A stretch of 10,501 nucleotides of DNA from assembly GCA_029884515.1 (NCBI GenBank), contig JAOUHR010000037.1:1-10501 (forward strand), given 5' to 3'. The translations under genes and the position numbers were made by a program. The DNA comes from Gemmatimonadota bacterium. GTDB lineage: Bacteria > Gemmatimonadota > Gemmatimonadetes > Gemmatimonadales > Gemmatimonadaceae. The notes under the pieces were generated by a model. It was not told where the DNA came from. It saw nothing but the letters and a program-made list of their open reading frames with translations, and searched no databases. Below, piece after piece: positions 1 through 6,828 of this stretch. Position 1 is the first letter of the stretch, and each line of letters opens with the position of its first letter.

Positions 1-19
1 GGGCCCTTCTCAGGGGCCC
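1..19 (-). terminator. GC-rich hairpin over the stop codon of the phosphatase gene (possible terminator)
   Basis: GGGCCC at 1-6 can pair with GGGCCC at 14-19 around a 7-base loop, and the stop codon (10-12) lies within the loop. The stem is at the 3' end of the phosphatase gene, where a terminator could be expected. The bases that would carry a U-tract on the minus strand lie beyond the window edge. Because GGGCCC is self-complementary and the region is very GC-rich, the pairing could be chance. Confidence 0.25.
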
Positions 20-585
20 GGAGTCATGGTCGCGCAAGGGGCTGTCCGGGGGGGGTTCGGGGGTCCATAGCGGGCTTCCACAAGCCGCACGGAGGTCCCG
101 TCCAGGATGAGCGTGTAGAGGCCGTCGTACTGGTGGTCACAGAGGTTCGGGCGGAGGGGGCCGCCGAGCGCCTCGATGTAGCGCATGATCGTGTTCGAGT
201 GGCCCACCACGACGATGGTCCGGCCCGGGTACTGGCGGATCGCCTCCGCCACGGCCGCCGGGTGGATCTCGGACGGGCCGAGCGGCAGTACGATCGGCGA
301 CAGCCCGAACTGCTCCGCCACCGGACGCGCCGTCTCGCGTGTGCGCGTGGTGGGCGTGTGCATCACCACGCTGACCTTCGCGTCGGCGAGCAGCGCGGCG
401 AGGGCCCGCGCGCGCTCCACGCCCACCGCGGTGAGCGGAGGGTCGGCGGCGGGTTCGGCGGCCTTCTCGGCGTGGCGGACGATGACCACCACCGTGGTCG
501 GCACGGCGCGCTCCTGGGCGACGGCGCAGGTCGCGAGCGTGAAGAGCGCGACGAGTGGCAGGAGGGAACGGGCGACTCGGTGCAT
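10..585 (-). CDS. Exported histidine phosphatase family protein (SixA/phosphoglycerate-mutase-like fold)
   Basis: A 191-residue protein of the histidine phosphatase superfamily, whose members use a phospho-histidine intermediate to remove phosphate from small molecules or phosphoproteins. The RHAE motif is at residues 37-40 (H38 the likely nucleophile). A second phosphate-pocket region, P-T-T-R-T-R-E-T-A, is at about 78-86 (R81), and V-G-H-S at 127-130 supplies the second catalytic His (H129). All core catalytic positions are intact and the length fits the short SixA-like branch. Residues 1-23 form a signal peptide: basic start, hydrophobic core, then A-V-A before Q24, so the product should be periplasmic or outside the cell. 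A Cys at 20 follows L-A-T, but Thr before the Cys is a poor lipobox, so I prefer ordinary signal peptidase cleavage. The start at 583-585 is supported by a GGAG site 7 bases upstream. The substrate cannot be told from sequence. The gene lies 106 bases after the RND pair and may be a separate unit or the tail of that operon. Confidence 0.9.
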   Translation of the reverse strand: MHRVARSLLPLVALFTLATCAVAQERAVPTTVVVIVRHAEKAAEPAADPPLTAVGVERARALAALLADAKVSVVMHTPTTRTRETARPVAEQFGLSPIVLPLGPSEIHPAAVAEAIRQYPGRTIVVVGHSNTIMRYIEALGGPLRPNLCDHQYDGLYTLILDGTSVRLVEARYGPPNPPRTAPCATMTPGP

Positions 586-691
586 CAGGGGTCTCCGGGG
601 TGTGCGACGGGTGCGGCGCGGTTCGAACCTGCGTGAACCGCCGCGATGCGGCGCGCCTCCGCGCGATGCGGCCGACGGTCTCCGGGGGAGC
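586..691 (-). other. Spacer between the second RND gene and the phosphatase gene, with small repeats and a palindrome
   Basis: This 106-base spacer contains two pairs of 11-base direct repeats: GGTCTCCGGGG at 590-600 and 677-687, and CGCGATGCGGC at 642-652 and 662-672 (20-base spacing). It also has a perfect 10-base palindrome, GGTTCGAACC, at 620-629, which sits in a possible stem-loop pairing 618-624 with 635-641. I see no convincing -35/-10 pair and no U-tract terminator, so whether the phosphatase is transcribed separately from the pump is open. The repeats could be protein-binding sites or chance in GC-rich DNA. Confidence 0.35.
593..597 (-). promoter_or_regulatory. Ribosome binding site of the histidine phosphatase gene
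   Basis: On the minus strand CGGAG ends 7 bases before the ATG at 585. This is the clearest Shine-Dalgarno sequence before any start in the window, and it supports that start. The other complete genes lack such a site. Confidence 0.6.
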
Positions 692-3600
692 TTAGGTCCG
701 CCGTCGCCGCCCCGCCAGCAGCGCCGGCAGCACCAGCATCGCGCCCACGGTGCCGGCGAGCGTGCCGCCCGCCGTCGCGAGCGCGATCGCCCCGAAGAGC
801 GTGTCGGACCCCGTGCCCACCGCGAGCGGGATGAGCGACGCCAGCGTGCTGAGCGTCACCATCATGATCATCCCCGAGCGGTCGAGCGCGGCGCGGAGCA
901 CGCGGCCCGCGACGAGGCGTCCGTTCGCGGAGGCGCGTCGCCGCTCGAGCGCCGCGTCCACCAGCAGGATGCTCTGGTTCACCGCGAGCCCCACCACGAG
1001 GATCACGCCCACTGCCGCCTCGCGCGTGAACGAGGCGCCCGCCCACCAGAAGGCTGCCATCACGCCGGCCAGCGCGATGGGGAGCGAGAGGAAGACCATC
1101 GCCGCGCCCCACGCCGAGTCGAACACCATCGCCACCGAGAGGATCACCAGCGCCACGCCGATCGCGAACACCAGCCAGAGCCCCTGCTGGCTCGTGTCCT
1201 GCTCGCGGAAGTACTGGCTCGCGTCCTGCACGCTGAAGCCCGGCGGCACGCTGATGCTCGCCATGAACGCGTCGTGCGTGCGGTTCGCGAGCCGCGTGGG
1301 GCCTCGGAACTCGTACGCCACCACGCGCAGGTACTGTTGGTCCTCGCGCGTGATCGCACTCAGCTCCTCGCGCTCGGCGACCGCGGAGAGGTCGCCGATG
1401 CGCACCGTGGAGCCGAACGCCGTGGGGATGAGCGCCTCGCGCAACTCGTCGAGCGAGCGCTCGCGCGCGCCGCGCGCCTTCACGGAGACGGGGATCTCCT
1501 CGCCGCCGATCTCGAGCCGCTGGCCGCCCACCGCGCCGCGCACCTCGCGCTGCACCGCGGCGCTGAACTGCGCGGCCGTCACGCCATAGCGCGCGAGCGC
1601 GTCACGATTCGGCTCGAGTGTGACGGCATAGGCGCGGTCGCCGCCGAAGAAGCTCCCGCTCGTCACCACCGGGTTCCGCACGCGCGTCACCTGCTCGAGC
1701 CGGCCACGGATGTCCTCGGCCAGCTGCGCCACGGCGGCGTAGCTGTAGCCGAGCACGCGGATGCGGAAGGTGCTCATCGTGCCGATGCCGCCCCCGGAGT
1801 TGAAGGCGTTCCCCTGGCCGTACACGCCGATCGAGGCGCCGCCGATGTAGACCGCGCGCGCGGTGAGCTCCTCCTGCAGCTGCAGCGGCACCGCGCCCAT
1901 GTCCTCGGCGCGGGTGAAGGTCACGAGCATCCCGGCGCCGAAGCCGCCGCGCGACTGCGCGATGACCTCCTCCACACCGCGCCGCCCGACGACCACCGAC
2001 TCCATCGCCCGCATCGCCTCGTCCACGCTCTCGGGATCGGAGCCGCGCGGGAAGTTGATCGACACCTGGATCGAGGTGCGCTGGCTGCCGAACCCGCCGA
2101 ACGAGAAGCGCGGCACCTTCTTCACGAACGCGTAGGTGAGGCCCCCCACGGAGGCGACCGTGAGCACGATCGTCACCCAGCGCCAACGCAGCGTCTTCTT
2201 GAGCGCCCACCCGTAGGCGCGCTGCGCGCGCGGCCAGTGCGTCTCGCGCAGCCCGTGCCCCGCCGCGAGGGCGGGCACCATGAGCAGCGCGGAGAGCACC
2301 GAACAGAAGAGTGCGAGCGTGAACGCCGCCGCGAAGGGGAAGAACGCCGCGCGTGCATTTCCCTGCAGGTAGAGGAAGGGGAAGAGCACCACCGCCGTCG
2401 TGAGCGTCGCGCCGATCACCGCGGGCATCATCCGCTGCGCGACCTCGGCGCGGCCCTCCGCGGTGTCCGGCGCAGCGCGCAGGCGCTCGACGATCACCAG
2501 CCCGTTCTGCACCAGCACGCCGATCCCCATGCCGAGCCCGGCGAGGGTGAGCATGTTCGCCGGGATCTCGAGCAGGTAGAGCCCGAGGGCGGTGCCCGCG
2601 ATCGCGATCGCGGCGCTCCCCATCACGAGCGCCACTGCGCGCACGTTCCGGAGCGTGATCGCGAGCAGGAGCATCACCGCGAGGAAGGCGATCGCGCCGC
2701 GCTTCACGAGGTCGGTCAGCTGGCGGCTGAGTTCGATCGAGTCGTCGGCGGTGATGCGGTATTTGAGACCCGGCGGCAGCGCGACCACCAATTCCTTGAG
2801 TGCGTTGCGCACCGCGGCGGCCGTCTTGATCGCGTCGGAGCTCGCCTCGCGCGTCACGGTGAAGGAGAGCGCCGTGTTCCCGTTCACGCGGAAGAATTGG
2901 CCGCGCGAGTCCTCGTCCGAGCGCACCTGTGCGAGCTGGCCCAGGCGGAACACCTGGTTGCCGCGGCCGCGGATCGGGAGCCCCTCGAGGTCCGCAAGGG
3001 CGTTCGGCTGGTCGCGCAGCACCACCTCGCGCTTGCTCGCCCCGATCCGCTCGGCGCCCAGCGCCTGCACCACGCGCGACTCGGCGATCGCCTGGCTGAG
3101 CGCGAGCGGGGAGATGCCGAGCTGCCGGAGCAGGCTCGCATCGTACGAGACCGTCGCGCCGAAGTCGGTGCCGCCGCCGATCCCCACTCCCGCCACGCCG
3201 GCCACCGCGCTCACGCGCGGCGTGATCTGCTCGTCGGCGATGCGCTGCAGCGCGCCCGGCGTGTAGGGACCTGAGAGGAGCACGCGCATCAGCGGCGGCT
3301 CCTCGAGCGCCTCGGGGACGAAGTTCCCCACCACCGGCGGCGTCACGCCGATGGGGAAGTCAGGGCGCAGGAGCTCGAGCCGCTCCAGGATCGCGAGGCG
3401 CGTGAGCTGCACGTCGGCCTTGGGGTCCAGCTCGATGGTGAGGCTCGCGATCCCGTCGCGCGACTCGCTGCTCGTCTTCCGCACGCCGCGCACGCTCTGC
3501 GCTGCCGCCTCGATGGGTGAGGAGATGTACATCTCCACCAGCTCCGAGCTCGCGCCCGGCCACCCGGACGTGATGCGCAGGCGCGGGAGCTCCACCGAGG

Positions 3601-3706
3601 TGGAGGTCGCGAGTGCGAGCCTGGTGAAGCTCACCGCGCCGCCGAGGAGCACGGTGAAGGTGATCGCCCAGACCACCGCCGGCCGGGAGACCGCCCAGCG
3701 GATCAT
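692..3706 (-). CDS. RND efflux transporter, second subunit, with degenerate proton-relay residues
   Basis: A 1004-residue inner-membrane permease of the RND superfamily (AcrB/MdtBC/CusA type), of normal length. It has the two-fold repeated layout: TM1 at about 10-30, a large periplasmic porter region to about 335, TM2-TM6 at about 336-482, TM7 at about 508-528, a second periplasmic region to about 840, and TM8-TM12 at about 843-998. The unusual feature is TM4: where RND pumps carry D-D or D-N, this protein has Q400-N401, followed by E407. TM10 has N910 where AcrB has the relay Lys, with D917 further on. TM11 keeps an Arg (R943) but has V950 at the conserved Thr. The frame is open for 195 codons upstream to 4291, but that stretch is Arg/Ala-rich shadow sequence inside the neighbouring gene. 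The start at 3706 opens a typical RND N-terminus (M-I-R-W-A-V-S-R-P) and gives a 4-base ATGA overlap with the first RND gene. Likely a partner subunit in a heteromeric pump; substrate unknown. Confidence 0.9.
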   Translation of the reverse strand: MIRWAVSRPAVVWAITFTVLLGGAVSFTRLALATSTSVELPRLRITSGWPGASSELVEMYISSPIEAAAQSVRGVRKTSSESRDGIASLTIELDPKADVQLTRLAILERLELLRPDFPIGVTPPVVGNFVPEALEEPPLMRVLLSGPYTPGALQRIADEQITPRVSAVAGVAGVGIGGGTDFGATVSYDASLLRQLGISPLALSQAIAESRVVQALGAERIGASKREVVLRDQPNALADLEGLPIRGRGNQVFRLGQLAQVRSDEDSRGQFFRVNGNTALSFTVTREASSDAIKTAAAVRNALKELVVALPPGLKYRITADDSIELSRQLTDLVKRGAIAFLAVMLLLAITLRNVRAVALVMGSAAIAIAGTALGLYLLEIPANMLTLAGLGMGIGVLVQNGLVIVERLRAAPDTAEGRAEVAQRMMPAVIGATLTTAVVLFPFLYLQGNARAAFFPFAAAFTLALFCSVLSALLMVPALAAGHGLRETHWPRAQRAYGWALKKTLRWRWVTIVLTVASVGGLTYAFVKKVPRFSFGGFGSQRTSIQVSINFPRGSDPESVDEAMRAMESVVVGRRGVEEVIAQSRGGFGAGMLVTFTRAEDMGAVPLQLQEELTARAVYIGGASIGVYGQGNAFNSGGGIGTMSTFRIRVLGYSYAAVAQLAEDIRGRLEQVTRVRNPVVTSGSFFGGDRAYAVTLEPNRDALARYGVTAAQFSAAVQREVRGAVGGQRLEIGGEEIPVSVKARGARERSLDELREALIPTAFGSTVRIGDLSAVAEREELSAITREDQQYLRVVAYEFRGPTRLANRTHDAFMASISVPPGFSVQDASQYFREQDTSQQGLWLVFAIGVALVILSVAMVFDSAWGAAMVFLSLPIALAGVMAAFWWAGASFTREAAVGVILVVGLAVNQSILLVDAALERRRASANGRLVAGRVLRAALDRSGMIMMVTLSTLASLIPLAVGTGSDTLFGAIALATAGGTLAGTVGAMLVLPALLAGRRRRT
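3703..3706 (-). other. ATGA stop-start overlap coupling the two RND genes
   Basis: The TGA of the first RND gene (3705-3703) overlaps the ATG of the second (3706-3704). There is no Shine-Dalgarno site before this ATG, so the second subunit is probably made by ribosomes that finish the first and restart. Such coupling usually keeps two subunits at a fixed ratio, which fits a mixed complex. Confidence 0.8.
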
Positions 3707-6700
3707 GCGCGCGCCGGCTCGGCGGACGCGGTCGCCGCCGCCCGTGCGGCCGCCTTCCGCTCGCGCCGCTCCTCCATCTGCCGGTACGCCACGGGGAGCA
3801 GGAAGAAGGTGACGACCTGCGCCGAGATCGCGCCGCCGATCACGGCGGCCGCGAGGGGCTGGTAGAGCGCACCGCCGCTGCCGAAGCCGAATGCCAGGGG
3901 GAGCACGCCGAAGATCGTGGTGAGGCTCGTCATCGTGATCGCGCGCAGGCGCTGCCGGCCGCCGAGAAGGATCGACTCGTGCAGCGAGTGGCCGAGCTCG
4001 CGGAAGCGCTGGATGGCGTCGAGCTTCACCACCGCCTCGTTGTCGGCCATGCCGATCATCACCACGATGCCGATGAGCGAGACCGCATTGATGCTCTGGC
4101 CCATCATCCAGAGCAGGATGAAGCCGCCGGCGGCGGCGAGGGGCACCGTGATCATCACCACGAGCGGGATCGTGAACGAGGCGAACTCGCCGGCGAGCAC
4201 GAGGAAGACCAGCGCCACCGAGAGCACGGCGACGAGCGCCAGCTGCTCCGTGGTGCGCTGCTGCTCGAGGTCGGCGCCGGTGACCACCCACGTGAGACCG
4301 GCCGGGGGAAGGAGCTGGTCCAGCTCCTTTTGCACATCGGTGGTCGCGCGCGAAGTGCCGCCACGCTCGATCAGCGCCTCCACCACGCTCACCGGCCGCT
4401 GATTCACGCGCACCACCTCGATGGGCGCGCGCACCTCCTTCCAGCTCACCAGTTGGCTGAGCGGCACGCCATTCACCGGCGTGGCGAGTGCGGTGAGCAG
4501 GTCCTCGTTCAGGTTGCCGGCGAAGCGCACGCGGATCGGCGTGCGGCGGTCGGTCTCGCGCAGCTCGCTCGCCTTCACGCCCCCCAGGCCGCCCTGCAGC
4601 GCGCGCTGCACCGCCTGCACCGAGATCCCGCGCTCTGCCAGCCGCGTGCGCTCGAGTTCCAGCTCGATCTGCGGCTGCGTGGTGCTGAACGCGTCGCGCA
4701 CGTCGGTGAGCGTGGCGAGCGTGGCGAGGCGCAGGCGCACCGAGTCCGCCCAGAGCCGCGACTCGGCGAGGTTCCGCGCGCTCACCTCCACGCGCACGAG
4801 CCGTCCTTCGCGCCCGATCAGCGAGCCGAACTCCGACTGGCCTGCGAGGTCGAGGGAGAGCGCGCCGTTGGCGAGGTCGGGGACCGCCGCGCGCAGACTG
4901 TCCGCGAAGTCGGCGGCATCCATCCCGTCGGGCACGGGGACGAGCAGCTGCCCCGTGGCCGACGTGCCGGGCTGCGCGCCGGCGAGCACCTCCTCGTCGG
5001 TGGCGATGCCGATGCGCGAATAGGTGCCGCGCGAGCCGAGCGCGGCGGCGGCGGCCTCGATGCGCGCGGCCTGCCGCGTGGTCTCCTCGATCGCCGTCCC
5101 CTCCGGCAACTGGAGCGCCGCGACCACGAGCCCTTCATCCACCTGCGGGAGGATCTCCTTCGGGAGGCGCCAGACCGCGAGGACCATCACGAGCACCATC
5201 CCGACGCCGACGCCGAGCATCGCGCGCGGGCTGCGGAGCGCCCACTCCATCCCTCGTTCATAGATCTCGGCGCTCCGTTCGCCGAACGCATCCAGCCGCT
5301 TCTCCCACTCCTTCGGCTCGCGCGGCGCCGCCGGCTTGGCACCCCGGCGCCCGACGATCATCACCGGCATGAGCGTGAGCGCGAGCACGAGCGAGCCGCC
5401 CACCGAGAGGACCACCGCGAGCGAGAGGTCGCGGAAGAGCGCGGCCGCGAGGCCCTTCACGAAGACGATCGGCCCGAACACGAGCAGCGTGGTGAGCGTG
5501 CCGGCGATGAGCGGCCCCGCGACCTCGTCCGTCGCCTCGATCGCGGCCTCGTGCGTGGACTCGCCGGTCTCCTCCCGTCGTCGGCCCGCGGTGTCGGCCA
5601 CGACGATCGCGTTGTCCACGAGGAGGCCCACGCCGAGTGCGAGGCCGCCGAGCGAGAGGACGTTCACCGTCACGTCGAAGAGCTGCAGGAAGACGAGCGC
5701 GACGAGCACCGAGAGCGGGAGGATCGCCGCGATGGCGAGGCTGGAGCGCCAGTCGCGGAGGAAGACGAGGATCATCGCGAGGGAGAGGAGCCCCCCGATC
5801 ACGATCTCCTGCCCGAGGTTGGAGAGCGCATCCACCACGAAGTCGGCCTGCGCCGCGACGACGTGCATCCGGATGTCGGGGAACTCCTGCTGCAGCTCGT
5901 CGATCACCTCCCGCATGCGCGACGTCACGGCGACGGTGTTGGAGCCGGCGTCCTTGTACACGACGAGCCCCACCGCCGCGCCGCCGTCGAGCTGCGTGAG
6001 GGTCCGCGGCTCGGCGATGGTCGAGGTGATCGTCGCGATGTCGCGCAGCCGGTACCCGGCGCGCACGGGGCCGATGGGCGTGTCAGCGATCTCGTCGAGC
6101 GCGCGGAACTCCGTCATCGCGCGCACCGAGAAGCGGAACTGCCCGCGGCGGATCGTGCCCCCCGCGCCGTTCGCGTTCGCGGCCTGCACCGCGAGGGACA
6201 CGTCGTCGGTGGAGAGCCCGAGGGCGCGCATCTTCCCGGGGTCCACCTCGATGCGGATCTCGTCCTCCGGCGCGCCGGTGACCGCGACGCTCGCCACGCC
6301 CGCGATCTGCTCGAGTCGCCGCGCGTGCACGTCGGTCGCGGTGCGGCCGAGTAGGCGGAGGTCGTTCAGGCCCGTGAGGCCCACCACCGCGATCGGCCGT
6401 TCGCCGGGGTCGCTCGTGAGGAGCGTCGGGCGCGCCGCGTCGTCCGGCAATCGTGAGCGCGCCTGGTCGAGCCGCTCGCGCACGGTGAGTACGGTGGTCT
6501 GCATCTCCGTGCCCCAGGCGAAGCGCGCCGTGGTCACCGCCTCGCCATTCCGGCTCACCGAGCGCAGCTCGACGATCCCCGGCGTCGCCGCGATCGCCGT
6601 CTCGATCGGCTCCGCCACGAACCGCGAGACCTCCTCGGCCGCCGCGCCCGGGTAGGTCGTGCGGATCGTCAGCACGGGGAGCGTGACGTCAGGGAGGAGC

Positions 6701-6804
6701 GTGACGGGGAGGCGCGAGAGCGAGACGCTGCCGAGCAGGACGATGGCGAGCGTCGCTGCCACCGTCGTCACCGGACGACGGACCGCGGAGGAGGTGATCG
6801 ACAT
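3703..6804 (-). CDS. RND efflux transporter, first subunit (AcrB/MdtB-like inner-membrane permease)
   Basis: A 1033-residue RND permease expected to drive export of drugs, lipids or other compounds with the proton gradient, acting as a trimer in the inner membrane. TM1 spans about 11-31 (after the usual R-R-P-V-T start) and leads to a porter domain containing Y-P-G-A-A-A-E-E-V at 51-59. TM2-TM6 span about 331-485, TM7 is at about 527-546, the second porter domain runs to about 852, and TM8-TM12 span about 855-1005. TM4 has V396-D397-N398, so one acidic relay residue is kept. TM10 reads A-D-N-E-A-V-V-K-L-D (920-929), with Asp at the AcrB Lys940 position and a Lys (K927) further along. TM11 keeps R952 and T959, equivalent to AcrB R971 and T978. 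A basic, Ala-rich tail follows TM12. The gene starts 24 bases after the adaptor stop and overlaps the second RND gene by 4 bases. There is only a weak purine run before the start; the N-terminal match supports the choice. Whether it is HAE1-type (organic) or metal-type cannot be settled here; I see no Met-rich metal relay, so organic substrates are likelier. Confidence 0.93.
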   Translation of the reverse strand: MSITSSAVRRPVTTVAATLAIVLLGSVSLSRLPVTLLPDVTLPVLTIRTTYPGAAAEEVSRFVAEPIETAIAATPGIVELRSVSRNGEAVTTARFAWGTEMQTTVLTVRERLDQARSRLPDDAARPTLLTSDPGERPIAVVGLTGLNDLRLLGRTATDVHARRLEQIAGVASVAVTGAPEDEIRIEVDPGKMRALGLSTDDVSLAVQAANANGAGGTIRRGQFRFSVRAMTEFRALDEIADTPIGPVRAGYRLRDIATITSTIAEPRTLTQLDGGAAVGLVVYKDAGSNTVAVTSRMREVIDELQQEFPDIRMHVVAAQADFVVDALSNLGQEIVIGGLLSLAMILVFLRDWRSSLAIAAILPLSVLVALVFLQLFDVTVNVLSLGGLALGVGLLVDNAIVVADTAGRRREETGESTHEAAIEATDEVAGPLIAGTLTTLLVFGPIVFVKGLAAALFRDLSLAVVLSVGGSLVLALTLMPVMIVGRRGAKPAAPREPKEWEKRLDAFGERSAEIYERGMEWALRSPRAMLGVGVGMVLVMVLAVWRLPKEILPQVDEGLVVAALQLPEGTAIEETTRQAARIEAAAAALGSRGTYSRIGIATDEEVLAGAQPGTSATGQLLVPVPDGMDAADFADSLRAAVPDLANGALSLDLAGQSEFGSLIGREGRLVRVEVSARNLAESRLWADSVRLRLATLATLTDVRDAFSTTQPQIELELERTRLAERGISVQAVQRALQGGLGGVKASELRETDRRTPIRVRFAGNLNEDLLTALATPVNGVPLSQLVSWKEVRAPIEVVRVNQRPVSVVEALIERGGTSRATTDVQKELDQLLPPAGLTWVVTGADLEQQRTTEQLALVAVLSVALVFLVLAGEFASFTIPLVVMITVPLAAAGGFILLWMMGQSINAVSLIGIVVMIGMADNEAVVKLDAIQRFRELGHSLHESILLGGRQRLRAITMTSLTTIFGVLPLAFGFGSGGALYQPLAAAVIGGAISAQVVTFFLLPVAYRQMEERRERKAAARAAATASAEPARA

Positions 6805-6828
6805 CGGTCCGCGTCGGTCAGCGGGCGA

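Noticed and set aside
617..633. tRNA T-arm-like sequence on the plus strand (5-base-pair stem with TTCGAAC loop)
   Set aside because: No matching acceptor stem, D-arm or anticodon arm is found at the needed distances upstream, and the region overlaps the phosphatase start on the other strand. It may be chance or a remnant; not enough to call a tRNA.
585..1112. Minus-strand open frame of 175 codons between the phosphatase start and the end of the second RND gene
   Set aside because: It overlaps the 3' end of the RND gene in another frame and has Arg/Gly/Ala-rich shadow composition.
185..3274. Very long plus-strand open frame (about 1029 codons) opposite the second RND gene and beyond it
   Set aside because: Its product is dominated by Arg, His, Ala, Asp and Glu without domains, and it runs antisense to genes with clear family motifs. 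Such frames are common where G+C is very high.
3707..4291. In-frame 195-codon extension upstream of the second RND gene
   Set aside because: It lies inside the first RND gene in another frame and encodes an Arg/Ala/His-rich sequence without RND features; the start at 3706 gives the normal RND N-terminus and an ATGA overlap.
3979..6354. Long plus-strand open frame (about 791 codons) opposite the first RND gene
   Set aside because: Same His/Arg/Glu-rich low-complexity composition, antisense to a well-supported RND gene; no recognisable motif.
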